Part shown: piece after piece, positions 34,666 to 43,578 of the stretch
Layout: the number at the start of each line of letters is the position of its first letter
Position numbering within the stretch: position 1 is the first letter of the stretch
NCBI RefSeq assembly: GCF_005280195.1
Contig: NZ_SZPR01000030.1
Span: forward strand, 1-64,000
Length of the DNA: 64,000 bases
Source: Streptomyces galbus
GTDB lineage: Bacteria > Actinomycetota > Actinomycetes > Streptomycetales > Streptomycetaceae
Reading direction: 5' to 3'
Position numbers and translations under genes: made by a program
The notes under the pieces: generated by a model
Seen by the model: only the letters and a program-made list of their open reading frames with translations
What the model was told of the DNA's origin: nothing
The model's database searches: none

Positions 34666-35763
34666 TCACTCCCCCGGTGCCCGCAGCCGCCGTACGCGCG
34701 CGGGGGCGGGGCCGGTCGACTCGCGCGGGACGTAGGCGGTGCGCAGGGTGTGGCGGCGGGGGCGGGCCGTGGAGCCCTCGATGCGGCGGATCAGGATGTC
34801 CGCCGCGAGCCGGCCCAGTTCCTGCACCGGCTGGCTGACCACGCTCAGCCGCGGCCGCACGAGGGTGGCCCACTCGGCGTCGTCGAAGCCGATGACCGAG
34901 ACGTCGTCGGGGATGCGGGCGCCGAGGTCGAGCAGGGCGTCGAGGGTGCCGAGGGTGGCCACGTTGTCGGTGGTGAACAGCGCGGTGGGCCGGTGCTCGG
35001 CGCACATCAGCTCCAGGACGGCCGAGCGCGCCAGGGCCCGGTCGTACCCGGTGTGCCGGATCAGTTCGGCCCCGCGCGGGATGCCGGCGGCGCGCAGGGC
35101 CTGCCGGTAGCCGGTGAGCCGTTCGGTGGTGGTCCAGATGTCGGCGCCCGGCGCGAGGCGCGCGGTGTTCTCGTCGGGGGACGCGGAGGTGACGACCGCG
35201 ATGCGGGTGTGGCCCGCGTCGGTGAACCGGGCGACCGCGGCCTGGGCGGCGCCGCGGTTGTCCACCACGACCGTGTCCAGGCCGGCGCCGCTGACCACGC
35301 GGTCCAGCAGGACCACCGGCACGCCCGAGGCGACGGCCTTGTCGAGGTGTTCGTGGTCGGCCGCCGCGGGCGCCACGACCAGGCCGTCCACCCGCCGTTC
35401 GATGAACATCTGCACCGCGGCCCGCTCGGTCGGGCCGTTCTCGTCGCTGTTGGCGAGGACGACCTGGAGGCCGGCCCTGGCCGCGACGTCGGTGACGCCG
35501 CGCACCGCGCGCGCGAAGTAGGCGTTCTCGACGTCGGCGACGACCACGCCCAGCGTGTGGGTGCGTCCGCTGATCATGCTGCGGGCCACCGCGTTGGTGC
35601 TGTAGCCCAGTTCGGCGGCGGCGGCCAGCACCCGTTCGCGGGTGGCCGCGCTCGAGGAGCCGTAGCCGCCCAGGACCCGGGCGGCGGTGGCCTGTCCCAC
35701 GCCGGCGTGCCGGGCGACGTCGGGGATGGTGACGCGGCGCGGCGGGCGGGGGGCGTTCGGCAT
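34666..35763 (-). CDS. LacI-family transcriptional regulator of the Amadori-type operon
   Basis: A 365-residue sugar-responsive repressor. LacI helix-turn-helix at about residues 11-58 (VTIPDVARHAGVGQATAARVL and the hinge RSMISGRTHTLGVVV), followed by a periplasmic-binding-protein-like effector domain (VVLANSDENGPTERAAVQ, LVVAPAAADHEHLDKAVA, VSVIGFDDAEWATLVRPRLS). The ATG is at 35763. It is divergent from a transporter/kinase/deglycase operon and most likely represses it through the palindrome at 35877-35890, with a fructosamine-type sugar derivative as inducer. It is not CebR by sequence impression, although a CebR box lies on its other side. Confidence 0.9.
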   Translation of the reverse strand: MPNAPRPPRRVTIPDVARHAGVGQATAARVLGGYGSSSAATRERVLAAAAELGYSTNAVARSMISGRTHTLGVVVADVENAYFARAVRGVTDVAARAGLQVVLANSDENGPTERAAVQMFIERRVDGLVVAPAAADHEHLDKAVASGVPVVLLDRVVSGAGLDTVVVDNRGAAQAAVARFTDAGHTRIAVVTSASPDENTARLAPGADIWTTTERLTGYRQALRAAGIPRGAELIRHTGYDRALARSAVLELMCAEHRPTALFTTDNVATLGTLDALLDLGARIPDDVSVIGFDDAEWATLVRPRLSVVSQPVQELGRLAADILIRRIEGSTARPRRHTLRTAYVPRESTGPAPARVRRLRAPGE

Positions 35764-35835
35764 GGGGTCTCTTCGTGAGTGACGGCTCGGCGGACGCCGA
35801 GGAAGGGGCCGGTGAAATCCGGCGCCATTCAACCA

Positions 35836-35890
35836 TTGACGGGCGGCGCCTGCGGGTGGGTAAGGTACGAGCCCGTTGGTAACGTTATCA
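35836..35890 (+). promoter_or_regulatory. Promoter and LacI-type operator of the transporter operon
   Basis: TTGACG (35836-35841) and TAAGGT (35861-35866, spacer 19) give a plausible promoter. Right behind it lies TGGTAACGTTATCA (35877-35890), a 14-base palindrome with one mismatched pair centred on ACGT. This is the standard form of LacI/GalR operators and the natural target of the divergent regulator. The region also serves the regulator's own promoter. Confidence 0.7.
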
Positions 35891-35999
35891 AAATTCACCG
35901 GCGCGGCACCCGACTGCCTTTCCCGGACCGGCCCCTGCACGCCCGCCCGTGCCCGCGGCCGTTCCCTGTCCCACGCCCCGAACACCGGAGGTTTCACGG

Positions 36000-37178
36000 A
36001 TGGCACCCGACACCCTCTCGCCGCCGTCGGCCGCAGGCCCGGCCATCGCCCTCGTCGACGTGGTCAAGGACTTCGGCGGTGCCCGGGGCGCGGCGGCCGT
36101 GCGCGGCGTCAGCCTCTCCATCGAGGAGGGCGAGTTCTTCTCGCTGCTGGGCCCCTCCGGCTGCGGCAAGACCACCACGCTGCGGATGATCGCCGGGTTC
36201 GAGGAACCGACCCGCGGGCAGATCCTGCTGCACGGCAGCGACATGGTCGGCGTGCCGGCCAACCGGCGCGACATCAACATGGTCTTCCAGTCCTACGCCC
36301 TCTTCCCGCACCTGAGCGTCGCCGACAACGTGGCGTTCGGGCTGTGCCGCAAACGGGTGCCCCGGGAGGAGATCCGCGAGCGGGTCGCGACGATGCTGGC
36401 CACCGTGGAGCTCGCCGACAAGGCCGACCGCCGGCCCCGCGAGCTCTCCGGCGGCCAGCAGCAGCGCGTCGCGCTGGCCCGCGCCCTGGTCAACCGTCCC
36501 CGTGCGCTGCTGCTGGACGAGCCGCTCGGTGCGCTGGATCTGAAGCTGCGCCAGTCGATGCAGCTGGAGCTCAAGCGGATCCAGCGCGAGGTCGGCATCA
36601 CCTTCATCTACGTCACGCACGACCAGGCCGAGGCGCTGACCATGTCGGACCGGATCGCGGTGATGAACAACGGCCTGGTCGAGCAGGTCGCCCCGCCCAG
36701 GGAGGTCTACGAGCGGCCCGCGACGGCGTTCGTCGCCGGGTTCATCGGCACCTCCAACCTGATCGGCGGGCGGCTGAGCCGGGTGGAGGGGGAGACGGGG
36801 GTGCTCGACCTCGGGGAGGGCCAGCAGGTCACGGTGGCGCTGGGCGGCAGTGCCCGGGGCGCGGGGGCGGCCGTCGAACTGACCGTGCGGCCGGAGAAGG
36901 TCACGCTGTGCGCCGGCCCGCCGGGCACGGCCAGCCGGATCCGCGGCACCGTCCGCGAGGTGGTCTACCTCGGCACCTCGACCAGTTACACCGTGGACAC
37001 CGCCGTCGGCGCGGAGATGACGGTCTTCCAGCCCAACGACGGCACCGCCACCGTCCACCCGGCCCGCGGCGAGAGCGTGTGGCTGTCCTGGTCCACCGAC
37101 CACTCCTACCTGCTGTCCGCCGCACCCGCGCCCGCGGCGGCCGCCGCCGCCGCGGCGGGCTCCCCGACCTCGCGCTGA
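36000..37178 (+). CDS. ABC transporter ATPase, PotA-type
   Basis: A 392-residue ATP-binding subunit powering import. Walker A GPSGCGKT (about residues 51-58), Q-loop in NMVFQSYALFPHLSV, signature LSGGQQQR, Walker B ALLLDEPLGALD and switch His in YVTHDQAEAL are all intact. The C-terminal TOBE domain (VRPEKVTL region, residues about 240-370) and an Ala-rich tail follow. It matches the spermidine/putrescine/iron branch (PotA), which also includes opine and mannopine transporters. The ATG at 36000 has GGAGG nine bases upstream. First gene of the operon, 16 bases before the binding-protein gene. Confidence 0.92.
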   Translation: MAPDTLSPPSAAGPAIALVDVVKDFGGARGAAAVRGVSLSIEEGEFFSLLGPSGCGKTTTLRMIAGFEEPTRGQILLHGSDMVGVPANRRDINMVFQSYALFPHLSVADNVAFGLCRKRVPREEIRERVATMLATVELADKADRRPRELSGGQQQRVALARALVNRPRALLLDEPLGALDLKLRQSMQLELKRIQREVGITFIYVTHDQAEALTMSDRIAVMNNGLVEQVAPPREVYERPATAFVAGFIGTSNLIGGRLSRVEGETGVLDLGEGQQVTVALGGSARGAGAAVELTVRPEKVTLCAGPPGTASRIRGTVREVVYLGTSTSYTVDTAVGAEMTVFQPNDGTATVHPARGESVWLSWSTDHSYLLSAAPAPAAAAAAAAGSPTSR

Positions 37179-37194
37179 CGACAGGCGGACCACC

Positions 37195-38466
37195 ATGCCC
37201 CAGTACTCCACCCCCTTCGTGCCCCGGCCGCGCACCCTGCCCCCGGCCGGCCCGTCCCGGCGCGGCCTGCTGCGGGCCGCGTTCGGCGCGGCCGCGCTGG
37301 CCCCGCTCGCCGCGTGCAGCGTGCCCGGCGCGCGGGTGCACGTCCCCACCGGCCAGGCCGAGATCGCCCGGGCGGTCAGCGGCTTCTGGGCCGGCCGCAA
37401 GCGGTCCGGGAAGCTGGACTTCGTCAATTACACGCAGTACATCGACGTCGACCCCGCCGACCAGAGCAGGCACCCCACACTCGCCGCCTTCACCCGCGAG
37501 AGCGGCATCGAGGTGACCTACAGCGAGCTGATCGACGACAGCGCCTCCTGGTTCGGCAAGATCCAGCCCGAGTTCGCCTCCGGGCAGGGCATCGGCTACG
37601 ACCTGATGGTCGTCGGCGGCGACAGCTACCTCACCAAGTACATCCAGCTGGGCTACCTCGCCCCGCTGGACCACAGCAGGCTGCCGCACTTCGCCCGGTA
37701 CGGCGGGGCGGCGTTCAAGAACTCCTCCTTCGACCCCGGCAACGTGTACACCGTGCCCTGGCAGTCCGGCATGACCGGCATCGGCTACGACCCGGCCCTG
37801 GTCGGCCGGAAGATCACGAGCTGGCAGGACCTGCTCGACCCCAGGTTGCGCGGCCGGGTGGGCATGTGGAACGACGCGGTGCAGATGGGCAACGTCGCCC
37901 TGCTGGCCGTCGGGGTGGACCCGGAGACCTCCACGCCCGCCGACTGGCGCAAGGCGGCGGCCTGGCTGCGCAGGCAGCGCGACGCCGGCATGGTGCGCTC
38001 CTACTCCACGGCGACGTACCAGTCCTCGCTCCAGCGCGGTGACCTGGCCGCGTCGCTGGTGTACTCGGGCGACGTCTTCCAGGCCAACCAGAGCGGTTCG
38101 AAGCTGGAGTTCGTCATCCCCGACGAGGGCGGTCTGCTGTGGACCGACAACCTGTGCATCCCCTCGACGGCCGCCCACCCCGTCGACGCCCTGACCTACA
38201 TGGACTACGCCTACCGGCCCGAGGTCGCCGCGCGGATCAGCGAGACCGTGCAGTTCGTGTGCCCCGTCCCCGACGCGCAGCGCATCGTCGCGCGGGACGC
38301 GGCCGCCGCGACCGGCAGGCGGCGCAGCGTGCTCGACGCGCTGAGCACCAGCCCCCTGGTCTTCCCGACGACCAGCGACGAAGCGAAGCTGCGCCACCTG
38401 CGGGTGCTCGACGAGGAGGAGGAGAAGCAGTGGAACGCACTGTTCGAACCGATCTACCAGGCCTGA
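37195..38466 (+). CDS. ABC transporter substrate-binding protein, PotD-type (lipoprotein)
   Basis: A 423-residue extracytoplasmic binding protein. The leader has a twin-arginine SRRGLLRAAFGAAALAPLAAC with a lipobox Cys near residue 39, so it is exported and lipid-anchored. The mature protein has the PotD/PotF layout: LDFVNYTQYIDVDP, YDLMVVGGDSYLTKYIQLGY, YTVPWQSGMTGIGYDP and LVYSGDVFQANQ, with the C-terminal ALTYMDYAYRPE. PotD homologues bind cationic amines; in this context an amine-sugar (fructosamine) conjugate is more likely. The next gene starts inside its last 37 bases. Confidence 0.9.
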   Translation: MPQYSTPFVPRPRTLPPAGPSRRGLLRAAFGAAALAPLAACSVPGARVHVPTGQAEIARAVSGFWAGRKRSGKLDFVNYTQYIDVDPADQSRHPTLAAFTRESGIEVTYSELIDDSASWFGKIQPEFASGQGIGYDLMVVGGDSYLTKYIQLGYLAPLDHSRLPHFARYGGAAFKNSSFDPGNVYTVPWQSGMTGIGYDPALVGRKITSWQDLLDPRLRGRVGMWNDAVQMGNVALLAVGVDPETSTPADWRKAAAWLRRQRDAGMVRSYSTATYQSSLQRGDLAASLVYSGDVFQANQSGSKLEFVIPDEGGLLWTDNLCIPSTAAHPVDALTYMDYAYRPEVAARISETVQFVCPVPDAQRIVARDAAAATGRRRSVLDALSTSPLVFPTTSDEAKLRHLRVLDEEEEKQWNALFEPIYQA

Positions 38467-39338
38467 CCCGGCGGCGGCGCCGTCCGGGGGCCTCGCTCGC
38501 CCCCTACTGGCTGATCCTGCCGGGCTGGCTGTGGCTGGCCGCGTTCTTCATCACCCCCGTGATCGTGATGGTGTCGCTGTCGCTGCAGACCGGCGACTTC
38601 ATCGACGGGTTCCGCCAGACGTGGCACGTCGCCACCTACGCGGACGTGGTGCACACCTACCACGTGCAGTTGGTGCGGTCCCTGCTCTACGGCGCCGCGG
38701 CCACCGTGTGCTGCGCCCTGATCGGCTACCCGGTCGCCTACTGGATCGCCTTCCGGGCGGGCCGGCACAAGTCGGTGTTCCTCTTCGTGCTGTTGCTGCC
38801 GTTCTTCGTCTCCTTCGTCATCCGCACCCAGTCCTGGAACGTGGTGCTCGCCGACCACGGCGTGCTGCTGGGCCCGCTGAAGGACCTGGGGCTGCTCTCC
38901 GACGGCTTCCACGTGCTGGCCACGCCGTACGCGGTGATCGGGGGGCTGACGTACAACTTCATGCCGTTCATGGTGCTGCCCGTCTACGTGGCGCTGGAGC
39001 GGGTGGACCCCAAGGTGATCGAGGCCTCCACCGACCTGTACGCCTCGCGGACGGCGACGTTCACGCGGGTGGTGCTGCCGCTGTCGCTGCCCGGTGTGTT
39101 CGCCGGGGTGCTGCTGACCTTCGTGCCCGCCTCCGCCGACTACGTCAACGCCGGGATCCTCGGCGGCCCTTCGACCACGATGATCGGCAACATCATCCAG
39201 ACCGAGTACTTCACCAACCTCGACTACCCCGGCGCGGCCGCCCTGTCCTTCGTCCTCATGGGCGCGCTGCTGCTGGCCGTGTTCACCTACGCCCGGACCC
39301 TGGGCACCGACGAGGTCCTTCAGGCGGCCGCGCGATGA
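38430..39338 (+). CDS. ABC transporter permease, PotB-type
   Basis: A 302-residue membrane subunit with six predicted helices (APYWLILPGWLWLAAFFITP at the N-terminus) and a binding-protein-dependent permease loop: ALERVDPKVIEASTDLYASR, contacting the ATPase. The GTG at 38430 is preceded by GAGGAGGAGGAGAAGCA, which is coding sequence of the upstream gene; the 37-base overlap indicates coupled translation. The first ATG-containing frame upstream is spurious. It pairs with the next permease. Confidence 0.9.
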   Translation: MERTVRTDLPGLTRRRRRPGASLAPYWLILPGWLWLAAFFITPVIVMVSLSLQTGDFIDGFRQTWHVATYADVVHTYHVQLVRSLLYGAAATVCCALIGYPVAYWIAFRAGRHKSVFLFVLLLPFFVSFVIRTQSWNVVLADHGVLLGPLKDLGLLSDGFHVLATPYAVIGGLTYNFMPFMVLPVYVALERVDPKVIEASTDLYASRTATFTRVVLPLSLPGVFAGVLLTFVPASADYVNAGILGGPSTTMIGNIIQTEYFTNLDYPGAAALSFVLMGALLLAVFTYARTLGTDEVLQAAAR

Positions 39339-40165
39339 GCTCCCCGACCCTCTCCCCCGCCGCCGGCCGGTCCCGTCCCGCCCGGCGGGCGCGCCGCCGC
39401 CCGTTGCTGTCGCTGTACACGCTGCTGGTGCTGGCGTGGCTGCTGCTGCCGATCGCCGTGATGGTCCTGTTCGGCTTCAACGACACCGCCAGCAAGGTCA
39501 ACTTCACCTGGCAGGGCTTCACCCTGACCTGGTACCGGCACCTGTTCGCCATCCCCAACCTCACCTCCGCGCTGGTCAACAGCCTGACCATCGCCCTGGT
39601 CGTCGCCGTGGTCGCCACCTTGCTGGGGACCCCGATCGGGCTGGCGCTGGGCCGCTACCGCTTCCGCGGCCGCGGCTCGACGGACCTGCTGATGTTCGCC
39701 GCCATCGCGGCGCCGGAGATCGCCCTGGGCGCCGCCCTGCTGTCGCTGTTCATCGTGCTGGGCGTGCCCCGCGGCTACTGGACGGTCGTCGTCGCGCACG
39801 TGGCGTTCTGCATCCCCTACGTCGCCATCACCGTGCGGGCGCGGATGGCGGGGCACGACCCGACGCTGGAGGAGGCCGCCCGTGACCTGGGGGCGGGCCC
39901 GTGGACGGCGTTCCGGCTGGTCACCCTGCCGATGCTGCTGCCCGGGGTGGCCTCCGGCGCCCTGCTGTGCTTCGCCCTGTCGATCGACGACTACGTCATC
40001 ACCAGCTTCAACGCCGGCCGTACGGTCACCTTCCCGCTGTGGGTCTACAGCGCCAGCCGTACCGGCGTTCCCCCGCAGGTCAACGTCATGGGGACGCTGA
40101 TCTTCGTGGGCGGCCTGATCATCGCCGGCGCGAACGTCCTGTTCTCGCGGCGCCGCGCGGTCTGA
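39335..40165 (+). CDS. ABC transporter permease, PotC-type
   Basis: A 276-residue membrane subunit, six helices (LYTLLVLAWLLLPIAVMVLF first), with the permease loop HDPTLEEAARDLGAGPWTAF and the typical FALSIDDYVITSF just after, as in PotC. The start overlaps the previous stop (ATGA at 39335-39338). With the two preceding subunits it completes an importer of the polyamine/opine branch. The SIS-domain gene follows after 85 bases. Confidence 0.92.
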   Translation: MSSPTLSPAAGRSRPARRARRRPLLSLYTLLVLAWLLLPIAVMVLFGFNDTASKVNFTWQGFTLTWYRHLFAIPNLTSALVNSLTIALVVAVVATLLGTPIGLALGRYRFRGRGSTDLLMFAAIAAPEIALGAALLSLFIVLGVPRGYWTVVVAHVAFCIPYVAITVRARMAGHDPTLEEAARDLGAGPWTAFRLVTLPMLLPGVASGALLCFALSIDDYVITSFNAGRTVTFPLWVYSASRTGVPPQVNVMGTLIFVGGLIIAGANVLFSRRRAV

Positions 40166-40250
40166 CCCGCTCGCGGTCCCCGCGCCCCCGGACACCGGCT
40201 CTCCGGCATCCGCCGGCCGGTGCGCGACAACCCCTTAAGGAAACATCACC

Positions 40251-41252
40251 GTGCTCAAGTTCAACGAAGCCGAGTTCGTCGCCCAGACGGAAAGCCTCGT
40301 GACGCTGCGCCCCCAGATCGAAAAGCTCGTCGACCGCCTCGTCGACGAGGGCTGCGACAACGTCCTCCTGGTGGGCGCCGGCGGCACGTACGCGCAGATG
40401 TGGCCCTACGAGCACCTCGCTAGGCGCTCCTCGCCGCTGCCGGTGCGGGCCGCGATCGCCGCCGAGCTGGTCGCCTCCGGCGACGCCCGTCTCGGCGAGC
40501 GGACCGCCGCCGTGTTCACCTCCGTCTCCGGCACCACCGAGGACAGCCTGCGCGCCATCGAGTACTGCAGGTCCCGCGGCGCCCACACCATCGGCTTCAC
40601 CGGCATCGCCGACTCCCCCGTCGCGCGAAGCGTCGACACCGCGCTCGTCTCCGCGCCCAAGGCCTGGCCGTTCGACGTGCAGTTGCTGCTGTTCATGGGC
40701 CGGCTGCTGTCCCTGCGGGGCGAGTTCGAGGGCTACGAGCGCCTGGCCGACGAACTCGCGGAGCTGCCCCGCGTCCTGGTGGACGTCGCCCGGCAGGCCG
40801 AGCCGGTGGCGGCGGCCTTCGCCGAGGCCCACAAGGACGACGACTACCACTTCCTCATCGGCGGCGGGAACCTGTGGGGGTTCACCTACCTGTACTCCAT
40901 GTGCATCCTCGAGGAGATGCAGTGGCTGCGCACCACCCGGGTGCACAGCGCGGAGTTCTTCCACGGCTCGCTGGAGCTGCTGGAGGAGGACACCAGCGTG
41001 ATCGTCTTCCAGGGGGAGGACGAGACGCGGGCCCTGACCGACCGGGCCGAGGCGTTCGCCAGGCGGGTCTCCAAGGACGTCACCGTCTTCGACACCCGCG
41101 ACTACCCGCTTCAGGGGATCAGCGCGCAGTTCCGCGGACTGCTCTCCCCGCTGGTCATGGACACCGTGATGGACCGGGTCAGCAAGCACCTGGAGCGGGT
41201 CCGCGACCACTCGCTGGACCTGCGCCGCTACTACCGCGTCATGGACTACTGA
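40251..41252 (+). CDS. SIS-domain sugar deglycase, FrlB-like
   Basis: A 333-residue cytoplasmic enzyme with two SIS (sugar isomerase) modules: VLLVGAGGTYAQMWPYEH and AAVFTSVSGTTEDSLRAIEY in the first half, DYHFLIGGGNLWGFTYL and HSAEFFHGSLELLEED in the second. It resembles fructoselysine-6-phosphate deglycase FrlB, which splits a phosphorylated Amadori compound into glucose-6-phosphate and the amine; AgaS/GlmS-type isomerases are the alternative. The GTG at 40251 follows AAGGAAACATCACC. The neighbouring PfkB kinase would make the phosphorylated substrate, strengthening this reading. Confidence 0.85.
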   Translation: MLKFNEAEFVAQTESLVTLRPQIEKLVDRLVDEGCDNVLLVGAGGTYAQMWPYEHLARRSSPLPVRAAIAAELVASGDARLGERTAAVFTSVSGTTEDSLRAIEYCRSRGAHTIGFTGIADSPVARSVDTALVSAPKAWPFDVQLLLFMGRLLSLRGEFEGYERLADELAELPRVLVDVARQAEPVAAAFAEAHKDDDYHFLIGGGNLWGFTYLYSMCILEEMQWLRTTRVHSAEFFHGSLELLEEDTSVIVFQGEDETRALTDRAEAFARRVSKDVTVFDTRDYPLQGISAQFRGLLSPLVMDTVMDRVSKHLERVRDHSLDLRRYYRVMDY

Positions 41253-41290
41253 CCCGCGGGCCGTTCCCCCTTCTCCGTCCGTCCGTCCGC

Positions 41291-41322
41291 GCGCGCCGGT
41301 GCCCTGCGGGGTACCGGCGCGC
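41291..41322 (+). terminator. Intercistronic hairpin between deglycase and kinase genes
   Basis: The 14-base arms (41291-41304 and 41309-41322) pair with one wobble around TGCG. It lies 39 bases after the deglycase stop and 55 bases before the kinase ATG in the same direction, so it may reduce read-through or stabilise the upstream message and does not necessarily end the operon. Confidence 0.45.
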
Positions 41323-41376
41323 CCACGGCGGGCGCCGCGTGCGCCGCACGCCGCGTCCGCGCCTCGGGAGACCCTG

Positions 41377-42285
41377 ATGAACGTCCTCGGCTTCGGCGAC
41401 AACACCGTCGACCGCTTCGTGGACCGCGCCACCGACTACCCCGGCGGCAACTGCGTCAACGTGGCCGTCTACGCCCGCCGGCTCGGCCTGGACGCCGCCT
41501 ACCTGGGGGTGTTCGGCGACGACGACCTGGGCGCCTTCCTGCGCACGGCCGTGGCGGCCCAGGGCGTCGCCGTGGACCGCAGCGTCGTGCGCCCCGGCGC
41601 GACCTCGGTCTCCACCCTGCACGTGCAGGGCGGCGACCGGGTCTTCCTCGGCTACGACCCCGGCGGCGACCTGGTGCGCCGGCCGCTGGTCCTGGACGGC
41701 GCCCTGACGGCCTACGCCGCGTCGTTCACGCTCGTGCACTCCAGCGTCTACTCCGCCACCGAGTCCCAGCTCCCCCGGCTGGCCGCGGCCGGCCCGCTGG
41801 TGAGCTTCGACTTCTCCGACGAGGAGGAGTACCGCACCCCCGCCTACCTCGACCGCGTCTGCCCGCACGTCGACCTGGCCCTGCTGTCCTGCTCGCACCT
41901 GGACGAGGCGGCCACGGCGGCGCTGCTGGCCGAGGTGACCGGGCGGGGTGCGGGCCTGGCGCTGGCCACCCGGGGCCTGGACGGGGCGCTCGTGCACGAC
42001 GGCCGCCTCACGCTCGGCGCGCCGGCCCGCGCCGCCGATCCGGGCGCCCTGACCGACACGATGGGCTGCGGGGACGCCTTCCTCGCCGGGTTCGCCGTGT
42101 CGCTGCTGCGCGCGGGCTGGTCCCGGCGCACCCGCCCGGCCCCCCAAGCCCTCGAACACGCCCTGGAGCAGGGGGCGCAGGCCGCCTACCGGCAGTGTTT
42201 CGTGGAGTCCGCCTTCGGCTGCGGCCGGCCCACGCCGGCGTCGGCCGAAGGCGGACCGGGCGCGGGCCGGGCGGTGTCCCGCTGA
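41377..42285 (+). CDS. PfkB-family sugar kinase, FrlD-like (fructosamine kinase)
   Basis: A 302-residue ribokinase-fold kinase. N-terminal GFGDNTVDRF and YPGGNCVNVAVYARRLG (the PfkB N-signature), substrate/lid region with TLHVQGGDRVFLGYD, and C-terminal TDTMGCGDAFLAGF with the catalytic Asp of GxGD. The overall pattern is that of FrlD, fructoselysine 6-kinase. It should phosphorylate the imported Amadori compound at C6 for the FrlB-like enzyme. The ATG at 41377 follows GGGAGACCCTG. The last ~35 residues are Gly/Pro/Ala-rich and probably disordered. Confidence 0.85.
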   Translation: MNVLGFGDNTVDRFVDRATDYPGGNCVNVAVYARRLGLDAAYLGVFGDDDLGAFLRTAVAAQGVAVDRSVVRPGATSVSTLHVQGGDRVFLGYDPGGDLVRRPLVLDGALTAYAASFTLVHSSVYSATESQLPRLAAAGPLVSFDFSDEEEYRTPAYLDRVCPHVDLALLSCSHLDEAATAALLAEVTGRGAGLALATRGLDGALVHDGRLTLGAPARAADPGALTDTMGCGDAFLAGFAVSLLRAGWSRRTRPAPQALEHALEQGAQAAYRQCFVESAFGCGRPTPASAEGGPGAGRAVSR

Positions 42286-42329
42286 AAAGGGGGGCGGCGG
42301 TCACCCGGAGGGGAACGGCGCGGGCCGGG

Positions 42330-42692
42330 TCAGCAGAACCAGCCGTTCTGCACGAACCCTTCGGCGTTGACGTCGCCCCAGGCGAAGCCGCGCACGTACT
42401 CGCTGCCGAACTCCGCGTAGTTCTGGTGCATGGTGAACGTCTGCCCGTAGGTGAGCCGGCCGAAGGCCGCGCCGCCGTAGGAGCTGCGGACGTCGAGTGT
42501 CTGGGCGCAGACGGTCAGGCGCTGGCCGACGTTGCCGTCGTGCGCCCACCGGTAGGGGCCGCCGGCGTAGGCGGCGGACTGGGTGAGGGCGAGCATCAGG
42601 GCCGTCAGGACGGCGGTGGCGGCGGTGAGCAGGCCCGCCAGGGCGGTGCGCGGCATCGGCTGGGACGGCTGGCGTAACGCTGGCACGGTCAC
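42330..42692 (-). CDS. Small secreted hypothetical protein
   Basis: A 120-residue exported protein from the GTG at 42692, which has GAGGAGA eight bases ahead; an ATG at 42656 is the alternative. Signal peptide ends near ALTQSAAYAG. The mature part is about 75 residues, beta-rich, with two Cys (LTVCAQTLDVRSS and the terminal NGWFC) and a pattern DVRSSYGGAAFGRLTYGQTF reminiscent of a bacterial SH3-like domain. It may bind cell wall; no enzyme motif. It is convergent with the kinase gene. Confidence 0.65.
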   Translation of the reverse strand: MTVPALRQPSQPMPRTALAGLLTAATAVLTALMLALTQSAAYAGGPYRWAHDGNVGQRLTVCAQTLDVRSSYGGAAFGRLTYGQTFTMHQNYAEFGSEYVRGFAWGDVNAEGFVQNGWFC

Positions 42693-42789
42693 GGGGACGG
42701 TCTCCTCGGCTCGGAAGGGCACGGCACCGACACGGTAGGTGAACGAGCGTGCGCCGCGCAGCACATGACGGCTTGTCAGGTGCCAGGTG

Positions 42790-43578
42790 TTATTCCTGCG
42801 GGTCCCAGGCGCGCAGCTGGTCGAGCAGGGCCGGGTCCCCGTCGATGCGTACGCGGTCACCGTCGGCGGGGATGCGGTCGTAGAGGTAGAGGACGAGTTC
42901 GCCGGCCGTGGCGCTGACGCGGGCGCCGGGGGTGCCCTCGGGGGCCTGGCCGGTGGCGGGCAGGCGGGTGGGGCGTGCGCCGTCCCCGTCGAGCGTGAGG
43001 CGCCAGGAGCGGCCCTCGGTGGCGTGGAAGTCGAGGGCGGTGGGTTCGTGCGGCCAGGCGGCCGTCGTGGCGCAGCAGGTGGACAGGAACTCCTCGACGC
43101 CGTCGAGTGCCACCTCCCGCGCGAGCGGCTGCGGGGCGCCGGTGACGAGCTGGATGTCCCAGGTGTGCACCGCGGTCTCCTGGAGCCGGTGGCGGGCGAC
43201 GGCGCCGGAGCTCTGCGGCGAGTGCGAGGTGCCCCACCAGGTCCAGCACCCGCGCTGCGGGCCCGCCTCACCCAGCGCGCCCAGCAGCAGCCGGGTCGAC
43301 TCGCGCGACCAGTCCAGCAGGGCCGCGCGCTCGCGCGGCGCGCTCAGCGCGGCCCGCTCGACGACGGCGTCGGCCGGCGGGGTGTCGGCGGGGCCCGCGC
43401 CGAGGACGGCGGCCCAGAAGCGGTCCCCGCCGCCCAGGTGCTGCACCAGGTCGTGCAGCGTCCACCCGGGGCAGGTGGGCACCTGCGCGTCGAGGCTGGG
43501 CGCGGAGGCGACCGCGGCGCGGAAGGCCCTCGCCCGTTCGTCCGTCAGCCGCCGCAGGTCGGAGAACTGAAGTGTCAT
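42790..43578 (-). CDS. Maleylpyruvate isomerase/mycothiol-dependent family protein
   Basis: A 262-residue DinB-like four-helix protein of the actinobacterial maleylpyruvate-isomerase/mycothiol-S-transferase type. The N-terminal metal-binding helices show VPTCPGWTLHDLVQHLGG (conserved W and H), and RHRLQETAVHTWDIQLV holds the later conserved Glu/His pair. The C-terminal part (LDFHATEGRSWRLTL on) is the small MDMPI_C domain. Such proteins couple metal and mycothiol chemistry; the substrate is not known. The ATG at 43578 is used, with a GTG two codons upstream as an option. Confidence 0.82.
   Translation of the reverse strand: MTLQFSDLRRLTDERARAFRAAVASAPSLDAQVPTCPGWTLHDLVQHLGGGDRFWAAVLGAGPADTPPADAVVERAALSAPRERAALLDWSRESTRLLLGALGEAGPQRGCWTWWGTSHSPQSSGAVARHRLQETAVHTWDIQLVTGAPQPLAREVALDGVEEFLSTCCATTAAWPHEPTALDFHATEGRSWRLTLDGDGARPTRLPATGQAPEGTPGARVSATAGELVLYLYDRIPADGDRVRIDGDPALLDQLRAWDPQE

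Noticed and set aside
36000..40165. Importer taken as a plain spermidine/putrescine system
   Set aside because: The adjoining sugar kinase, deglycase and LacI regulator make a sugar-amine conjugate more likely; not excluded.
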